19,943 nucleotides of DNA from Clostridia bacterium (GTDB lineage Bacteria > Bacillota > Clostridia > Oscillospirales > CAG-272): contig CAAGDE010000155.1 in NCBI GenBank assembly GCA_900768535.1, positions 1 through 19,943 on the forward strand. Reading direction: 5' to 3'. Positions 7,564-16,218 of the stretch are shown in pieces. The notes below the pieces were generated by a model, which worked only from the letters and a program-made list of their open reading frames with translations, was not told the origin of the DNA and did no database searches. The first letter of the stretch is position 1, and each line of letters opens with the position of its first letter. A program made the translations under genes and the position numbers.

Positions 7564-9137
7564 GTTCCGCTCCTTTCCGTTCCGGTCAGATACCGCCGGA
7601 AGCCGGCAATGCGATAGAGAGTGATATGGGTTCCGTCATGCCAGATGTTGGGGTTCCCCGCCGCCTCGCGCACCAGCATCCGGATGTCGTCCCCGTCGAT
7701 GACGAAATCGACATACTGGAAGGAATGCAGCTGCGCCGAGCAGACCGGGTTCATCAGTGTGCGGTCGGTCAGAAGATATTCCGCAAGCTCCCAGCGGAAC
7801 AGGTCGCGGGAATGCACCAGTGCCAGCACACTGCGCTGGTCGCCGAAGCCCCTGACGGTCTGGACGGAGGTCAGGGAGAGGTACTCCCCGCTGACCGGAT
7901 CCTGCCGGATGACGAACTTCGACACGGCGGTCGGGAAGTGCAGCAGACTGTTACAGGACTGCACCGGAAGGTAGGTTTTTCCGTCCGGCGTCAGCTCCAG
8001 GATCGCCGCGTAGCCGGAATTCGGCTGGGTCTCGGTGCGCATGATGTTGTAGATTTTCCCGTCCGGCGCGCGCAGGATATTCCCCTCCATCACGGTAAAG
8101 CGCGGCGCCGTTTCCTCGCCGGACGCCGAGAGAAACCACTCCCGCGTCAGCAGCGGGGAGAGCGACGATGACACCGTCCAGGACTCCCGCAGGAGCAGAT
8201 CCGCCCCCGCCGGCGCGCTGATTGCCGCAGTTCCCAGTGCCTGATACACTCTGCCGCCGTCCACCAGCACGTTGTTCGGGGACGTCCAGCCACAGCCGAA
8301 ATCAATGTAGGCAACGTCATATTCGGTCTCGCTTTTGAACCGGTGAATGGCAACCGCGTGCCGCTCGCCGCTGGTACCGGAGAAGTAAACGGTGCCCCCC
8401 ACCTCAAAGAAGCCGCCCCAGCGGATGTGCGGGAGCCGGACCGTCTCGCGCCAGCTCTGCCCGTCATCGTCACTGACCCGCAGGACGGTGACCGTATCGA
8501 TTTCGCGCCAGTTCTTCACCTGCGAATACTCGTTTGCCACCCAAAGCTGTTTCTTTCCCTCTGCCCGGTGCAGATGAATCGCGGGAGAATAGCAGGTGGT
8601 ATACACCGTCTCGCGCCAGTCGGTCACCGTCCCCCGGTCGGGGGCTTCGGCAATCACCTGCCGCGTTTCGGCAACCGGCACCCGCACATCGGGAATCAGC
8701 GGCTCATGGAAGAAGCGGGAAAACCGATCCAGGTCGCGTGCCCCGAATTCGCAGGCAGGCGCCGCCAGAATGCACAGCCCGCGCGACGGGTCGGAGATCA
8801 GCGCACAGCCGATCGCGCGGGCAAGGTCTGCGGCATCGGTCTCCCGCACCCCGGACGGCGCCGGGACGCCGAGCCGTTCCGAAAAGGCGGACGGCAGAAG
8901 CCAGGTGTCGCCCGTCCGGTGAGCCGCAAGGGTGTAGTCGGCGGGGTCAAGCGGAACGCGCTCCCCCCGGAACAGTGCCACGGCGGCACCGTCCGAGAAC
9001 ACCGCGCTGTCCCCCATGCGGCGCACCAGATCGCGCACAAAATATTCGTCCTCGCGGTCGGCAGGCGTAATTCCGCCGGTCGCGGTCTGCAGCTTTTCTT
9101 CGTACAGGGAAGGATAGGTCTTGCAGGGTTCGGTCAT
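7560..9137 (-). CDS. Sialidase-like (BNR/Asp-box) propeller protein without signal peptide
   Basis: A 525-aa protein of the sialidase-like beta-propeller group, function uncertain. Residues about 1-160 form an N-terminal region containing DPADYTLAAHRTGDTWLLPS. The propeller follows, with an Asp box SDDDGQSW, TTCYSPAIHLHR, NSGYAAI and a C-terminal signature HSFQYVDFVIDGDDI then HDGTHITLYRI. It is a clear paralogue of the next upstream gene at 9134-11269: it matches that protein from its middle domain onward but lacks the lipoprotein signal and first domain, so it is probably cytoplasmic. I do not see the FRIP motif expected of a classical GH33 sialidase, so catalysis on sialic acid is not proven. 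Its start overlaps the upstream stop by 4 bp (ATGA), and its stop overlaps the esterase start in the same way. Confidence 0.82.
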   Translation of the reverse strand: MTEPCKTYPSLYEEKLQTATGGITPADREDEYFVRDLVRRMGDSAVFSDGAAVALFRGERVPLDPADYTLAAHRTGDTWLLPSAFSERLGVPAPSGVRETDAADLARAIGCALISDPSRGLCILAAPACEFGARDLDRFSRFFHEPLIPDVRVPVAETRQVIAEAPDRGTVTDWRETVYTTCYSPAIHLHRAEGKKQLWVANEYSQVKNWREIDTVTVLRVSDDDGQSWRETVRLPHIRWGGFFEVGGTVYFSGTSGERHAVAIHRFKSETEYDVAYIDFGCGWTSPNNVLVDGGRVYQALGTAAISAPAGADLLLRESWTVSSSLSPLLTREWFLSASGEETAPRFTVMEGNILRAPDGKIYNIMRTETQPNSGYAAILELTPDGKTYLPVQSCNSLLHFPTAVSKFVIRQDPVSGEYLSLTSVQTVRGFGDQRSVLALVHSRDLFRWELAEYLLTDRTLMNPVCSAQLHSFQYVDFVIDGDDIRMLVREAAGNPNIWHDGTHITLYRIAGFRRYLTGTERSGT

Positions 9138-11269
9138 GACAGTTGCCCTTTCTTGGTCAGCCCCGCCCGCCGCAGCAGCGCGGGGTAGTCGTTTACGGTA
9201 TAAAGCGTGATATACTTGCCGTCATGATAGGTGTTGGAAGGACCGGTGGTTTCCCGGACCACCAGCCGCAGACAGTCGCCGCTGACGGCAAAATCGACAT
9301 ACTGGAACGCGTGGCTTGCCTCCGACATCCGGGCGTTCATCACCTCCCGGTCCACCAGAAGCGTATCGACCACCGACCAGTGAATCAGGTCTGCGGACGC
9401 AACCAGCGCCAGCACGTTCCGCTGTTTGGCATTCCCGCGGGTCGGGAGCGAGGTCATGGAAAGATACAGCCCCGTCCCCGCATCGCGGACAATGCTGAAC
9501 TTGGAGACCGTGGACGGGAATCTGATCAGACTGCCGCATTCCTCCACCTCCTCCAGCGTCCGCCCGTCCGCGCTGACCCGCACGATGGCTGCGTAGCCGC
9601 AGGCAGGATTGGAATCGACGCGCAGGAGCATATAAACGGCTCCGTCCGGACCCAGCGTGATGCTCGCCTCCCCCAGCGCGTAGGACTCGCAGTGCCCCGC
9701 ACCGGAGAGCGCCAGAAAGCGGCTTTCGGGCAGGATGTCGCGCGCAGACTGCTCCGACATCACCCACGAGGCGCCGACGGTCAGATCGGCATCCAGCGAT
9801 GCGCTCATCACGCGGTCGCCGCTTGCCTTATAGATCCGTCCGTTTGCCGTCAGCACCGGGCAGGGTGCGCCGATGCCGCCGCGGAAGCCGAGATTTTTCG
9901 AAAAGAACTTCCCCGTCTGCGGGTCGTACCGCGCAATCAGCGCGTCGGACCCCTCCACATGGGTGCCGAGCAGGTAAATCACCCCCTGCACTTCAAACAG
10001 GCACCCCCAGCGCATCCCGTTCACCGTCCCCAGCTCGTCAAAGGTCTTCCCGCCGTCATGGCTGACCAGCAGGTGCGTCACGTTGCCGCTCTCGGTTGCG
10101 AAATTGGTGACAAGGCAGTTCTCGTAGGAGACGTAGATCACCTCGCGCCCCTTCTCCCGCGTCACACAGATGCCGGGGGAATAGTTGGTGCGGTAGGCAT
10201 TTTTGGTATAGTCATAAACAAAGGTCGGATCGTAAAGCGATTCGGTAATCACCTGCCGCGTTCCCTCGGTCGGGTTGCGCGGCTCACGGCGGGCGGGATC
10301 GTCATAAACCGCCAGCAGCTTGGCAAGGCTTGCCGCATCGGTACAGCCTCCCGCCGCACCTGACGGCACCCAGACCGCCGCCTGCCGGGTGGCATCCGTC
10401 ACCACCCTGCCGCCCCTCTGCCCGGCATAGGCAGTCAGATTGACAAAGCCCTCCGATGCCGCCGCGCCCGGAACGAATGCGGCGGGAACCCACAGCGCGT
10501 CCCCCCGCAGCTCCGCCGTGCGGCTGTAATCGGCAGGATCAAGCACCGTGAAAAATCCGTCCCGCAGAGCGCAGTTCGAGCCGACCCGGAAGCCGGTGCA
10601 GCCCTGCATCCGACCGATGAGCGCCTCGATTTCCGCCTGATCCGCCGCGTCCGAGGGGGAGAGCGAAGCACGGACGGCATCGACATAGGAGCCGTAGGTG
10701 CCGAACAGCTCCCGGTACAGCGCCACGCACGCGGCACGGTCCCCGGCAGCTTCCTCCGGCGCATCCGATGCGGTGATGTCCTGCGTCAGGGTCAGATTTC
10801 CCTTCGCGGCATCGCCAAGCAGCTTTGCAAACCGCCGGACCGCGCGCACAAGGGAGGCATTGTCCCTGCCGCAAAGCACCACGGTGCTCCCCACGGTGCA
10901 GATGCCCCAGGCATCCGAGCCGCCCAACCGGTTCTTCGCCGTCTTCACCGCGTCCCGGTCGGGCGAGCCGATCAGAATTTCATGCGTATACCGCTCCGCG
11001 TCCGACCGCACCGACAGGCGCACGCCGGTCTCGCGCTCCAAGACCTCCGCCACCGCCATGGCAAGGCTCCGCGCGCCGCTCCCGTCCAGATCGTACACCA
11101 ATGCGTAATCGGTCACCCCCGCCGTCAGGAGCGGGGCGGAATCGGGCGCGGCGGTTTCCGGCTCATCCGCCGGTGCGGTTGTCTCTTTTCCGCCGTCCCC
11201 CGCGCCCGCACAGCCCGCAAGGAGCAGAACGGACGCAAGCAGAACGGCGGTCAGTCTGTGCGGTCTCAT
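9134..11269 (-). CDS. Lipoprotein with sialidase-like (BNR) beta-propeller
   Basis: Predicted surface-anchored glycan-active or glycan-binding protein of 711 aa. The signal peptide ends in LLAGC (C20). Residues about 50-170 (YALVYDLDGSG to LTQDI, with EILIGSPDRDAV) resemble the small alpha/beta domain often found at the front of bacterial glycosidases. A second region around YRELFGTYGSYVDAV and LDPADYSRTAELRGDALWVP corresponds to the N-terminus of the 525-aa paralogue. The propeller has NYSPGICVTREKGREVIYVS, an Asp box SHDGGKTF, and the C-terminal signature FQYVDFAVSGD then HDGKYITLYTV. A G-rich ribosome-binding site (GGGGGAAG) precedes the ATG, which overlaps the stop of the LamG gene by 4 bp (ATGA). 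It has no FRIP motif, so a non-sialidase glycoside activity is possible. Confidence 0.85.
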   Translation of the reverse strand: MRPHRLTAVLLASVLLLAGCAGAGDGGKETTAPADEPETAAPDSAPLLTAGVTDYALVYDLDGSGARSLAMAVAEVLERETGVRLSVRSDAERYTHEILIGSPDRDAVKTAKNRLGGSDAWGICTVGSTVVLCGRDNASLVRAVRRFAKLLGDAAKGNLTLTQDITASDAPEEAAGDRAACVALYRELFGTYGSYVDAVRASLSPSDAADQAEIEALIGRMQGCTGFRVGSNCALRDGFFTVLDPADYSRTAELRGDALWVPAAFVPGAAASEGFVNLTAYAGQRGGRVVTDATRQAAVWVPSGAAGGCTDAASLAKLLAVYDDPARREPRNPTEGTRQVITESLYDPTFVYDYTKNAYRTNYSPGICVTREKGREVIYVSYENCLVTNFATESGNVTHLLVSHDGGKTFDELGTVNGMRWGCLFEVQGVIYLLGTHVEGSDALIARYDPQTGKFFSKNLGFRGGIGAPCPVLTANGRIYKASGDRVMSASLDADLTVGASWVMSEQSARDILPESRFLALSGAGHCESYALGEASITLGPDGAVYMLLRVDSNPACGYAAIVRVSADGRTLEEVEECGSLIRFPSTVSKFSIVRDAGTGLYLSMTSLPTRGNAKQRNVLALVASADLIHWSVVDTLLVDREVMNARMSEASHAFQYVDFAVSGDCLRLVVRETTGPSNTYHDGKYITLYTVNDYPALLRRAGLTKKGQLS

Positions 11270-13050
11270 CGCTTCCCCCGTTTGCGGCGCAGAAGCGGCA
11301 GAACGCCGAGCAGGAGAATGCCCGCAGGCGCAAGCCCCACCGCACTGGCACAGCCGGCGTTCCCCGGCGCGATAGGCGCGGTCCCGGACTCCGGGGTGCT
11401 GTCCGTTCCGCTGTCGGAGGGTTTCTCCTGCGTTCCCGGCGTCCCGGTTGTCTCCTCCGTCACCGGATCAAACGGGTTCGGATTGTCGGGGTTGATGACC
11501 GGCGGCTTCGGATCGTCGGGCTGAGAATCTTCTGTTTCCATGCGCTTCAGCTCCGCCTCGGTCAGTGCGGTATTCCAGATACGGATATCCCTGTAACGGA
11601 AATTCGTGCCGCGATCCGCCATGCCGGGCGCGAGCTTACCGAAGCTGAGGTAGGTGGCGTTCGAGAACAGCGCCGTCACGCCCGATGTGGACGCGCTGTA
11701 CGCCGTATACGTCCTGCCCTCGTCCAGAGAGACAAACAGCTTCTGCGTCACGGTTCCGGTCTCCCGGTCCCACTTCAGTGACACGGCGGAGTAAATCCAT
11801 TCGCCCCACGGCAGATTTCCCGCCGATGCCGCACCGCCCAGGGTGTAGTTCGTGCCCAGCTTGGTGAAAATCTGACGCACATTGTGGAAGCTGAAGCGCA
11901 GGTTGTTGTCGATGGCGGCAATGGCGCAGGGATTGTAGACAAAGTCCGCGCCGTAAGCCTTCTGCGTGACCTGAAACGCCGCGAACACCGTCATGCCTTC
12001 GGTGATGCCGGTGATGTCCTCGCCCGCCAGCGCAAACAAAAGGTTCGCCTGCCGGCTATCGACCGTCACCGTGCCGTCCCCGTTCAGCCGTGTCAGCTTG
12101 TTTCCGTTCTCATCGAGAGAGGAATAAATCATCAGATCCTCGCGGCTGATGCCGGAGGGCGCCTTGTCGGCGAGCCGCTCCGCGTCCGTCTCCCCCAAAA
12201 AGTCATAGTGCACGACAAGGTAGGGGGAAAGATCGTCCCGCGGCTCCGGGTCCGGGTCGTCCGGTACCGGCTCCGGCTGGGGGTCTGCCGGGGCGGCGGG
12301 CAGGGTCAGCTGTTTCAGCTCCTCCACCGTCAGCGCCCGGTTTGTCAGCCGCACATCCCGGTAGGAAAAGGACGTGCCGCGATCCGGAATGCCCTTGGAC
12401 ACCTTTCCCAGCAGAAGCTCTCCCGCCGCCGGGTAAAGTCCGTTGACCCCCGTGACCGTGAACTCCGAGGTGCTCCAGGTTTTCCCCTCGTCCGCCGAGA
12501 GATGCAGGGTTTCCTTCACGGTGGTGCCGTCGATCTCCAGTGTCAGAGCCAGACGGATCCAGGTGTTGCGGGAGATCGGCGACGCAACCAACCGCTGGGT
12601 ATCGGCGCTGGTTGCGAATTTGTCGCCCAGGCGCAGGAAAATCCGGTTCTTCTGCTCCAGCGCAATGCGGAAAACGTTGCCGATCTGCGCGATGTCGCCG
12701 GCGTTGTTCGGGTTGTCCCCCTCCGCGCGGAAGCAGAGGAAGAACGTGGATACGCTCCCGATCTGCTTCACGTCCGCGCCGACCGGGGCGGACAGATAGT
12801 TCCCCTGCTTGGTGGAGACGAACGCCGCCCCCTCGCGCACGGCGGAATCGGCACCCGTCAGGGTCAGCGCCCCGGTGTCCCCGTCCGCCTTGTTTGCCAG
12901 CCGTGCGGACGCATCCGCGCCGCTGAAATCGTAGTGCAGGAGCCATCCGTCCCCTGCCGCCGAAGACTGCAGTCCGGCAACGAGCGCCGCACACAGCATC
13001 AGAACCGACAGCAGAAGGGACAGAGAGCGCCGCAGACTGTTTGTTTTCAT
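11266..13050 (-). CDS. Double-LamG surface protein with C-terminal membrane anchor
   Basis: Predicted secreted lectin-like protein of 594 aa. It has a signal peptide (1-31), LamG/concanavalin-A-like module 1 (about 37-248), a Pro/Asp-rich linker (250-275), LamG module 2 (278-504), a low-complexity Thr/Pro/Gly linker (505-562), then GCASAVG, a hydrophobic segment (570-587) and a basic tail RRKRGKR. The last three parts form a tripartite cell-surface sorting-type signal. Each module opens with VVHYDF-like sequence and closes with SYRDVRLTNRALT-like sequence, and each holds an Asp-box-like hairpin (SADEGKTW, SLDEGRTY). The start was moved to 13050 because GGAGAA lies about 7 nt upstream. The in-frame ATG at 13065 has no ribosome-binding site and overlaps it. 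The stop overlaps the next gene by 4 bp. Confidence 0.88.
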   Translation of the reverse strand: MKTNSLRRSLSLLLSVLMLCAALVAGLQSSAAGDGWLLHYDFSGADASARLANKADGDTGALTLTGADSAVREGAAFVSTKQGNYLSAPVGADVKQIGSVSTFFLCFRAEGDNPNNAGDIAQIGNVFRIALEQKNRIFLRLGDKFATSADTQRLVASPISRNTWIRLALTLEIDGTTVKETLHLSADEGKTWSTSEFTVTGVNGLYPAAGELLLGKVSKGIPDRGTSFSYRDVRLTNRALTVEELKQLTLPAAPADPQPEPVPDDPDPEPRDDLSPYLVVHYDFLGETDAERLADKAPSGISREDLMIYSSLDENGNKLTRLNGDGTVTVDSRQANLLFALAGEDITGITEGMTVFAAFQVTQKAYGADFVYNPCAIAAIDNNLRFSFHNVRQIFTKLGTNYTLGGAASAGNLPWGEWIYSAVSLKWDRETGTVTQKLFVSLDEGRTYTAYSASTSGVTALFSNATYLSFGKLAPGMADRGTNFRYRDIRIWNTALTEAELKRMETEDSQPDDPKPPVINPDNPNPFDPVTEETTGTPGTQEKPSDSGTDSTPESGTAPIAPGNAGCASAVGLAPAGILLLGVLPLLRRKRGKR

Positions 13051-13071
13051 TGATTGATTCTCCATCCGTAT

Positions 13072-13206
13072 TTACAGCAGGTCGCGCCCGCCGAGATCAT
13101 CGATCTTCAGAACCGGATTTTCGGGGTCAAACTCCGAGGTGCAGAGCAGATCGTCTGCAGAGAGCGCAAGAATGACCGCCGCCGGAATTGCATAGGTGTG
13201 TTTCAT
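13072..13206 (-). CDS. Small 44-aa peptide, MKxTYxxPA type
   Basis: A 44-codon reading frame with a very strong ribosome-binding site (GGAGG, 7 nt before the ATG). It lies exactly in the gap between two LamG genes, 16 bases after one stop and 21 bases before the next start. The peptide begins MKHTYAIPAAVILALSADDL, then LLCTS, an acidic middle (EFDPENP) and ends GGRDLL. It has no classical signal peptide; the centre is only mildly hydrophobic. From memory it recalls small Firmicutes peptides of the form MKKxYxxPxxExxxFxxEDVxTxS, but that likeness is unverified. The ribosome-binding site, spacing and operon position argue that it is translated. Role unknown. Confidence 0.75.
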   Translation of the reverse strand: MKHTYAIPAAVILALSADDLLCTSEFDPENPVLKIDDLGGRDLL

Positions 13207-13222
13207 TTCACTTCCTCCGTTC

Positions 13223-16165
13223 TCAGGTGCGGAGCGCGCGGATGGCGTCGCTCCAGTTCAGCATTGCCGCCGCAAGATCGTCGTCAACCCCTGCAAGACA
13301 GCGGGCGATGTAGGTCTCGATGCTGTAGCGCACCGTATCGCTGACCGCCCGTTCGCCGTCCCTGCCGAAATTCTCGTACACGGTCAGGAACAGCGCCCGG
13401 TCATAGCTTCCGTCGCCGATTGCCTTCGTCCCCACCGTCAGGCAACCGTCCGCGTTCACGGCGGCGTCCGCCAGAGACAGCGCATCGATCCGGTTTCCGT
13501 CCGCATCCCGGATGACCAGCGTCAGATCCGCCGCACGGACCGCCGCTCCCACCTTGACAAGCAGATCCAGCCGCGTGGCAAAGGTCAGGCTCAGTGTGGT
13601 CGATTTGATCACCGCGCAGAAGTCCGCGTCGGCGACCCGTTCGAATTCCGCCGCCAGGATGTCCGCCGCAACCGTTCTCGTGCCGCCCAGCGCCAGCTGT
13701 TCCGCGGTCAGTCCGTCGGTTGCAAGCGCATCTGTCCGGTAGCCGAAGTGCTTCTGCGCCGCGGCGGCGTACCGGAGCAGATCAACACACCAGCGCTTCT
13801 GTGCGCCGGTTGCGCTCTCGCTGTTCAAAAGCGCCCTGATCGCGTCCAGCGCCGTGACCGTCACGGTCTCCCCGTGCAGGGTTCTGCCGTCCCCGGTCAG
13901 GGCGGTCAGGGTCAGCGAAATCGGATCGCACAGCGTCAGCGCGGAAAGCTCCGTCCAGCTCCACACGCGCATTCCGTCTGCGGTTCTGCCGGTCAGCTCC
14001 ACCGTGCGTCCGCGGAAGGTCGCGTTTGCCGTAACGCCGGCATAGGCGGCAAGATTGGCTTCCGGAACCGAGAAATCGACCGACAGTCCCTCTCCTGCCG
14101 TCACGCCCGCCACCGTCAGATCGGGCGAGCGGTCATAGGTGACAGCCTGCAGCTGCTCAAGGGTCAGCGGGGCATCGTAAACCCGCAGGTCGCGGTAGGT
14201 AAAGGATGCCTCTCCTGCCTCGCTCGGTCCGTTCTTTCCGAGGATGAGCGTCTTGCCGGACTGCGTCAGGGTCTGCCCGTCAAAGCCGGCGGAAATGCAG
14301 TACCAGGTCGCGCCTTCATCATAGGTGAAGTACAGCGTTTCCTGCACGCCGGCTGCCGTCTGTTTCAGAACCGCCGCAACCGTCAGCCAGCTGCCGGTGC
14401 TCCAGGTCCGGTCGAGAATCCAGCTGGAAACTCCCGCTTTCAGCGTTCCGCCGGCAGCGGTTGCCACGGTCTTCCCCTTGGGGTTGACCGCCAGCATCAC
14501 GGTACCGTCCAGACGGAAGACCGGCTGCCAGGTTGCCGTCTCGTTCAGGGAATCCAACCGGAAGGAGGTCAGAACGGTCATCCCGTCCGCGCCGGAGAGG
14601 TTGGTTCCCGCCGGGAACGTGCCCCGCAGATAGTTGCCCGCCGCCGCATCAATGGTCACCGTGCCGCTCCGGACCTCGGATGCCCCGGTGCTCGCCAGCG
14701 TCAGCCGGTTCTGCCCGGACACCTTGTCGGTCAGCTTTTCTTCATCAGTCGAGCCGATGAAATCGTAATGCAGGGTCAGATTTGCATCCGCCGCGACCTC
14801 GGTTTCGGCACGGTTCGGAACAATAGCCTTCACCGCATCGATATCCAGCGCCGCACTGTACAGCCGCACCTCGTTGACGGCAAGAGTAAGTCCGCGATTG
14901 ATGTTGTGCCCGATCTGCACCCCGTTCACGGTGGACAGGTTGCCCGCAAAGGTCGTGCTCCTGGACTTCCAGGTGTTCCCGCCGTCCGCCGACCAGAGCA
15001 GCGTAACCTGCTTGGTGCCGGCATCAATCACATACGCCAGGCGCACCCAATCCCCCGCAAAGGGCTCGTTGTTCGGGTCGGTATCGCAGAGCGGATCGGT
15101 CGAAATACCGCCGGCAACCTGAGACACGGTAGTCATTGCTCCGGTTTTACTAATCGGCGCCACTCTTGCAACATTCACAATCTGAAAGAGATTATGCCAT
15201 GGCGTGCTGTTCAGCACATAATCTGCCTTGAACTCCATAAAGAAGGTCAGGGCATCGGATGCTTTGATCGCATTGTTCAGCGCCGCCGTGGACAACATTC
15301 CGTCCGCCGGGATGGTTGCTACGCCGTCCGCAACGGTTGTCTTGACCGCCGTCAGCCCGCCGGTGGTGCCGTCCTCAAAATCGTACACTGCCATGAGGTC
15401 GGTCAGATTGATGCTCCCCAGCTCGGATGCGGTCAGGGCGGCATCGTAGATGCGGAAATCGGCAAAATCAAAGCTTCTGCCGCGGTCTGCCATTCCGGTG
15501 CCGAGCTTGCCGAGAATCAGATTCTTCGCATTCGGAATCTGATTTGCGGCTGCCATGACCCGCGTTCCGGTCTGCGTCCAAATCTTCCCGTCTGCCGAGG
15601 AAAACGCCGTCACGGTCGCGCTTCCGTTTGCGTAGGACAGCGTAACGGCAAGGTTCAGCCATTTGCCGTTTCCGAAGCTCCCGGAGGATACGCCTACGCC
15701 GCCAAAACCGATGGCTCCGATCGAATTGTTCACATTCGCCGACCAGCGCAGGGCTTCGAACTTGTTCGCGCCGGAGCCGATGGCGGCAAGCTCCACCAGG
15801 TTCAGGGGATGCTCGCCGGAGATCTTTACTCTTGTGACCACCGTCAGCGCCGGGGCATTCTGCACGGCGGCTCCGAGCGGGGCGGTCAGGTAGTTTTTGG
15901 CGGCGCTGTCGATGTGCGCCACGCCGTTCCGGATATAGGAAAGTCCTGCGGTGCTGCCCAGCGTCAGGGCGCCGGTGGTCGTGTCCGCCGCCTTGTTGCG
16001 AAGCTGCTCTGCCTGCGTCTCGCCGGTGAAGTCATAGTGCACAATCAGGTGGTTTTCGGGGCTGTCTCCGGCTTCCAGCGCACCGGTCAGCAGTCCCATC
16101 GCTCCGCCAAACAGCAATATTGCCGCCAGCAGGAACGACACGGGGCGGAAAAGAGTCTTTTTCAT
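13223..16165 (-). CDS. Triple-LamG surface protein with conserved C-terminal helical domain
   Basis: Secreted glycan-binding-type protein of 980 aa. It has a signal peptide (1-32), LamG-like module 1 (40-252), a divergent module 2 (258-450), LamG module 3 (462-677), a beta linker domain (about 680-770) and a C-terminal domain (772-980). The last holds LLRYAAAAQKHFGYRTDAL (796-814) and RYSIETYIARCLAG (946-959), a pattern I know from C-termini of large Clostridia surface proteins. Modules 2 and 3 contain Asp-box-like WSADGGNTW and TYDEGATW; module 1 has SSADGKIW. There is no LPXTG or transmembrane tail, so retention may come from the C-terminal domain. ATG 16165 has AGGAAA at good spacing; the longer frame to 16222 uses a start inside a palindrome and is rejected. 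It is not a recognisable enzyme. Confidence 0.88.
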   Translation of the reverse strand: MKKTLFRPVSFLLAAILLFGGAMGLLTGALEAGDSPENHLIVHYDFTGETQAEQLRNKAADTTTGALTLGSTAGLSYIRNGVAHIDSAAKNYLTAPLGAAVQNAPALTVVTRVKISGEHPLNLVELAAIGSGANKFEALRWSANVNNSIGAIGFGGVGVSSGSFGNGKWLNLAVTLSYANGSATVTAFSSADGKIWTQTGTRVMAAANQIPNAKNLILGKLGTGMADRGRSFDFADFRIYDAALTASELGSINLTDLMAVYDFEDGTTGGLTAVKTTVADGVATIPADGMLSTAALNNAIKASDALTFFMEFKADYVLNSTPWHNLFQIVNVARVAPISKTGAMTTVSQVAGGISTDPLCDTDPNNEPFAGDWVRLAYVIDAGTKQVTLLWSADGGNTWKSRSTTFAGNLSTVNGVQIGHNINRGLTLAVNEVRLYSAALDIDAVKAIVPNRAETEVAADANLTLHYDFIGSTDEEKLTDKVSGQNRLTLASTGASEVRSGTVTIDAAAGNYLRGTFPAGTNLSGADGMTVLTSFRLDSLNETATWQPVFRLDGTVMLAVNPKGKTVATAAGGTLKAGVSSWILDRTWSTGSWLTVAAVLKQTAAGVQETLYFTYDEGATWYCISAGFDGQTLTQSGKTLILGKNGPSEAGEASFTYRDLRVYDAPLTLEQLQAVTYDRSPDLTVAGVTAGEGLSVDFSVPEANLAAYAGVTANATFRGRTVELTGRTADGMRVWSWTELSALTLCDPISLTLTALTGDGRTLHGETVTVTALDAIRALLNSESATGAQKRWCVDLLRYAAAAQKHFGYRTDALATDGLTAEQLALGGTRTVAADILAAEFERVADADFCAVIKSTTLSLTFATRLDLLVKVGAAVRAADLTLVIRDADGNRIDALSLADAAVNADGCLTVGTKAIGDGSYDRALFLTVYENFGRDGERAVSDTVRYSIETYIARCLAGVDDDLAAAMLNWSDAIRALRT

Positions 16166-16195
16166 GGGTTCGTTTCCTTTCTTTGAATTAAGACC

Positions 16196-16212
16196 TTGAG
16201 ACTCCGTCTCAA
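16196..16212. repeat. Small inverted repeat before the triple-LamG gene
   Basis: TTGAGAC-TCC-GTCTCAA is a perfect 7-bp inverted repeat with a 3-base loop in the leader of the LamG gene. It sits 6 bp from the larger palindrome at 16219-16250. Together they give two stacked hairpins in the intercistronic RNA. Confidence 0.7.
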
Positions 16213-16218
16213 ACTCTG

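Noticed and set aside
7560..11269. Classical GH33 exo-sialidase
   Set aside because: Only one clear Asp box each and no FRIP motif were seen, so the call was kept at sialidase-like propeller.
13196..16186. 996-codon plus-strand open frame opposite the triple-LamG gene
   Set aside because: Antisense shadow of a high-GC gene; its translation has no domain, signal or plausible composition, while the minus-strand frame encodes a signal peptide and LamG modules.
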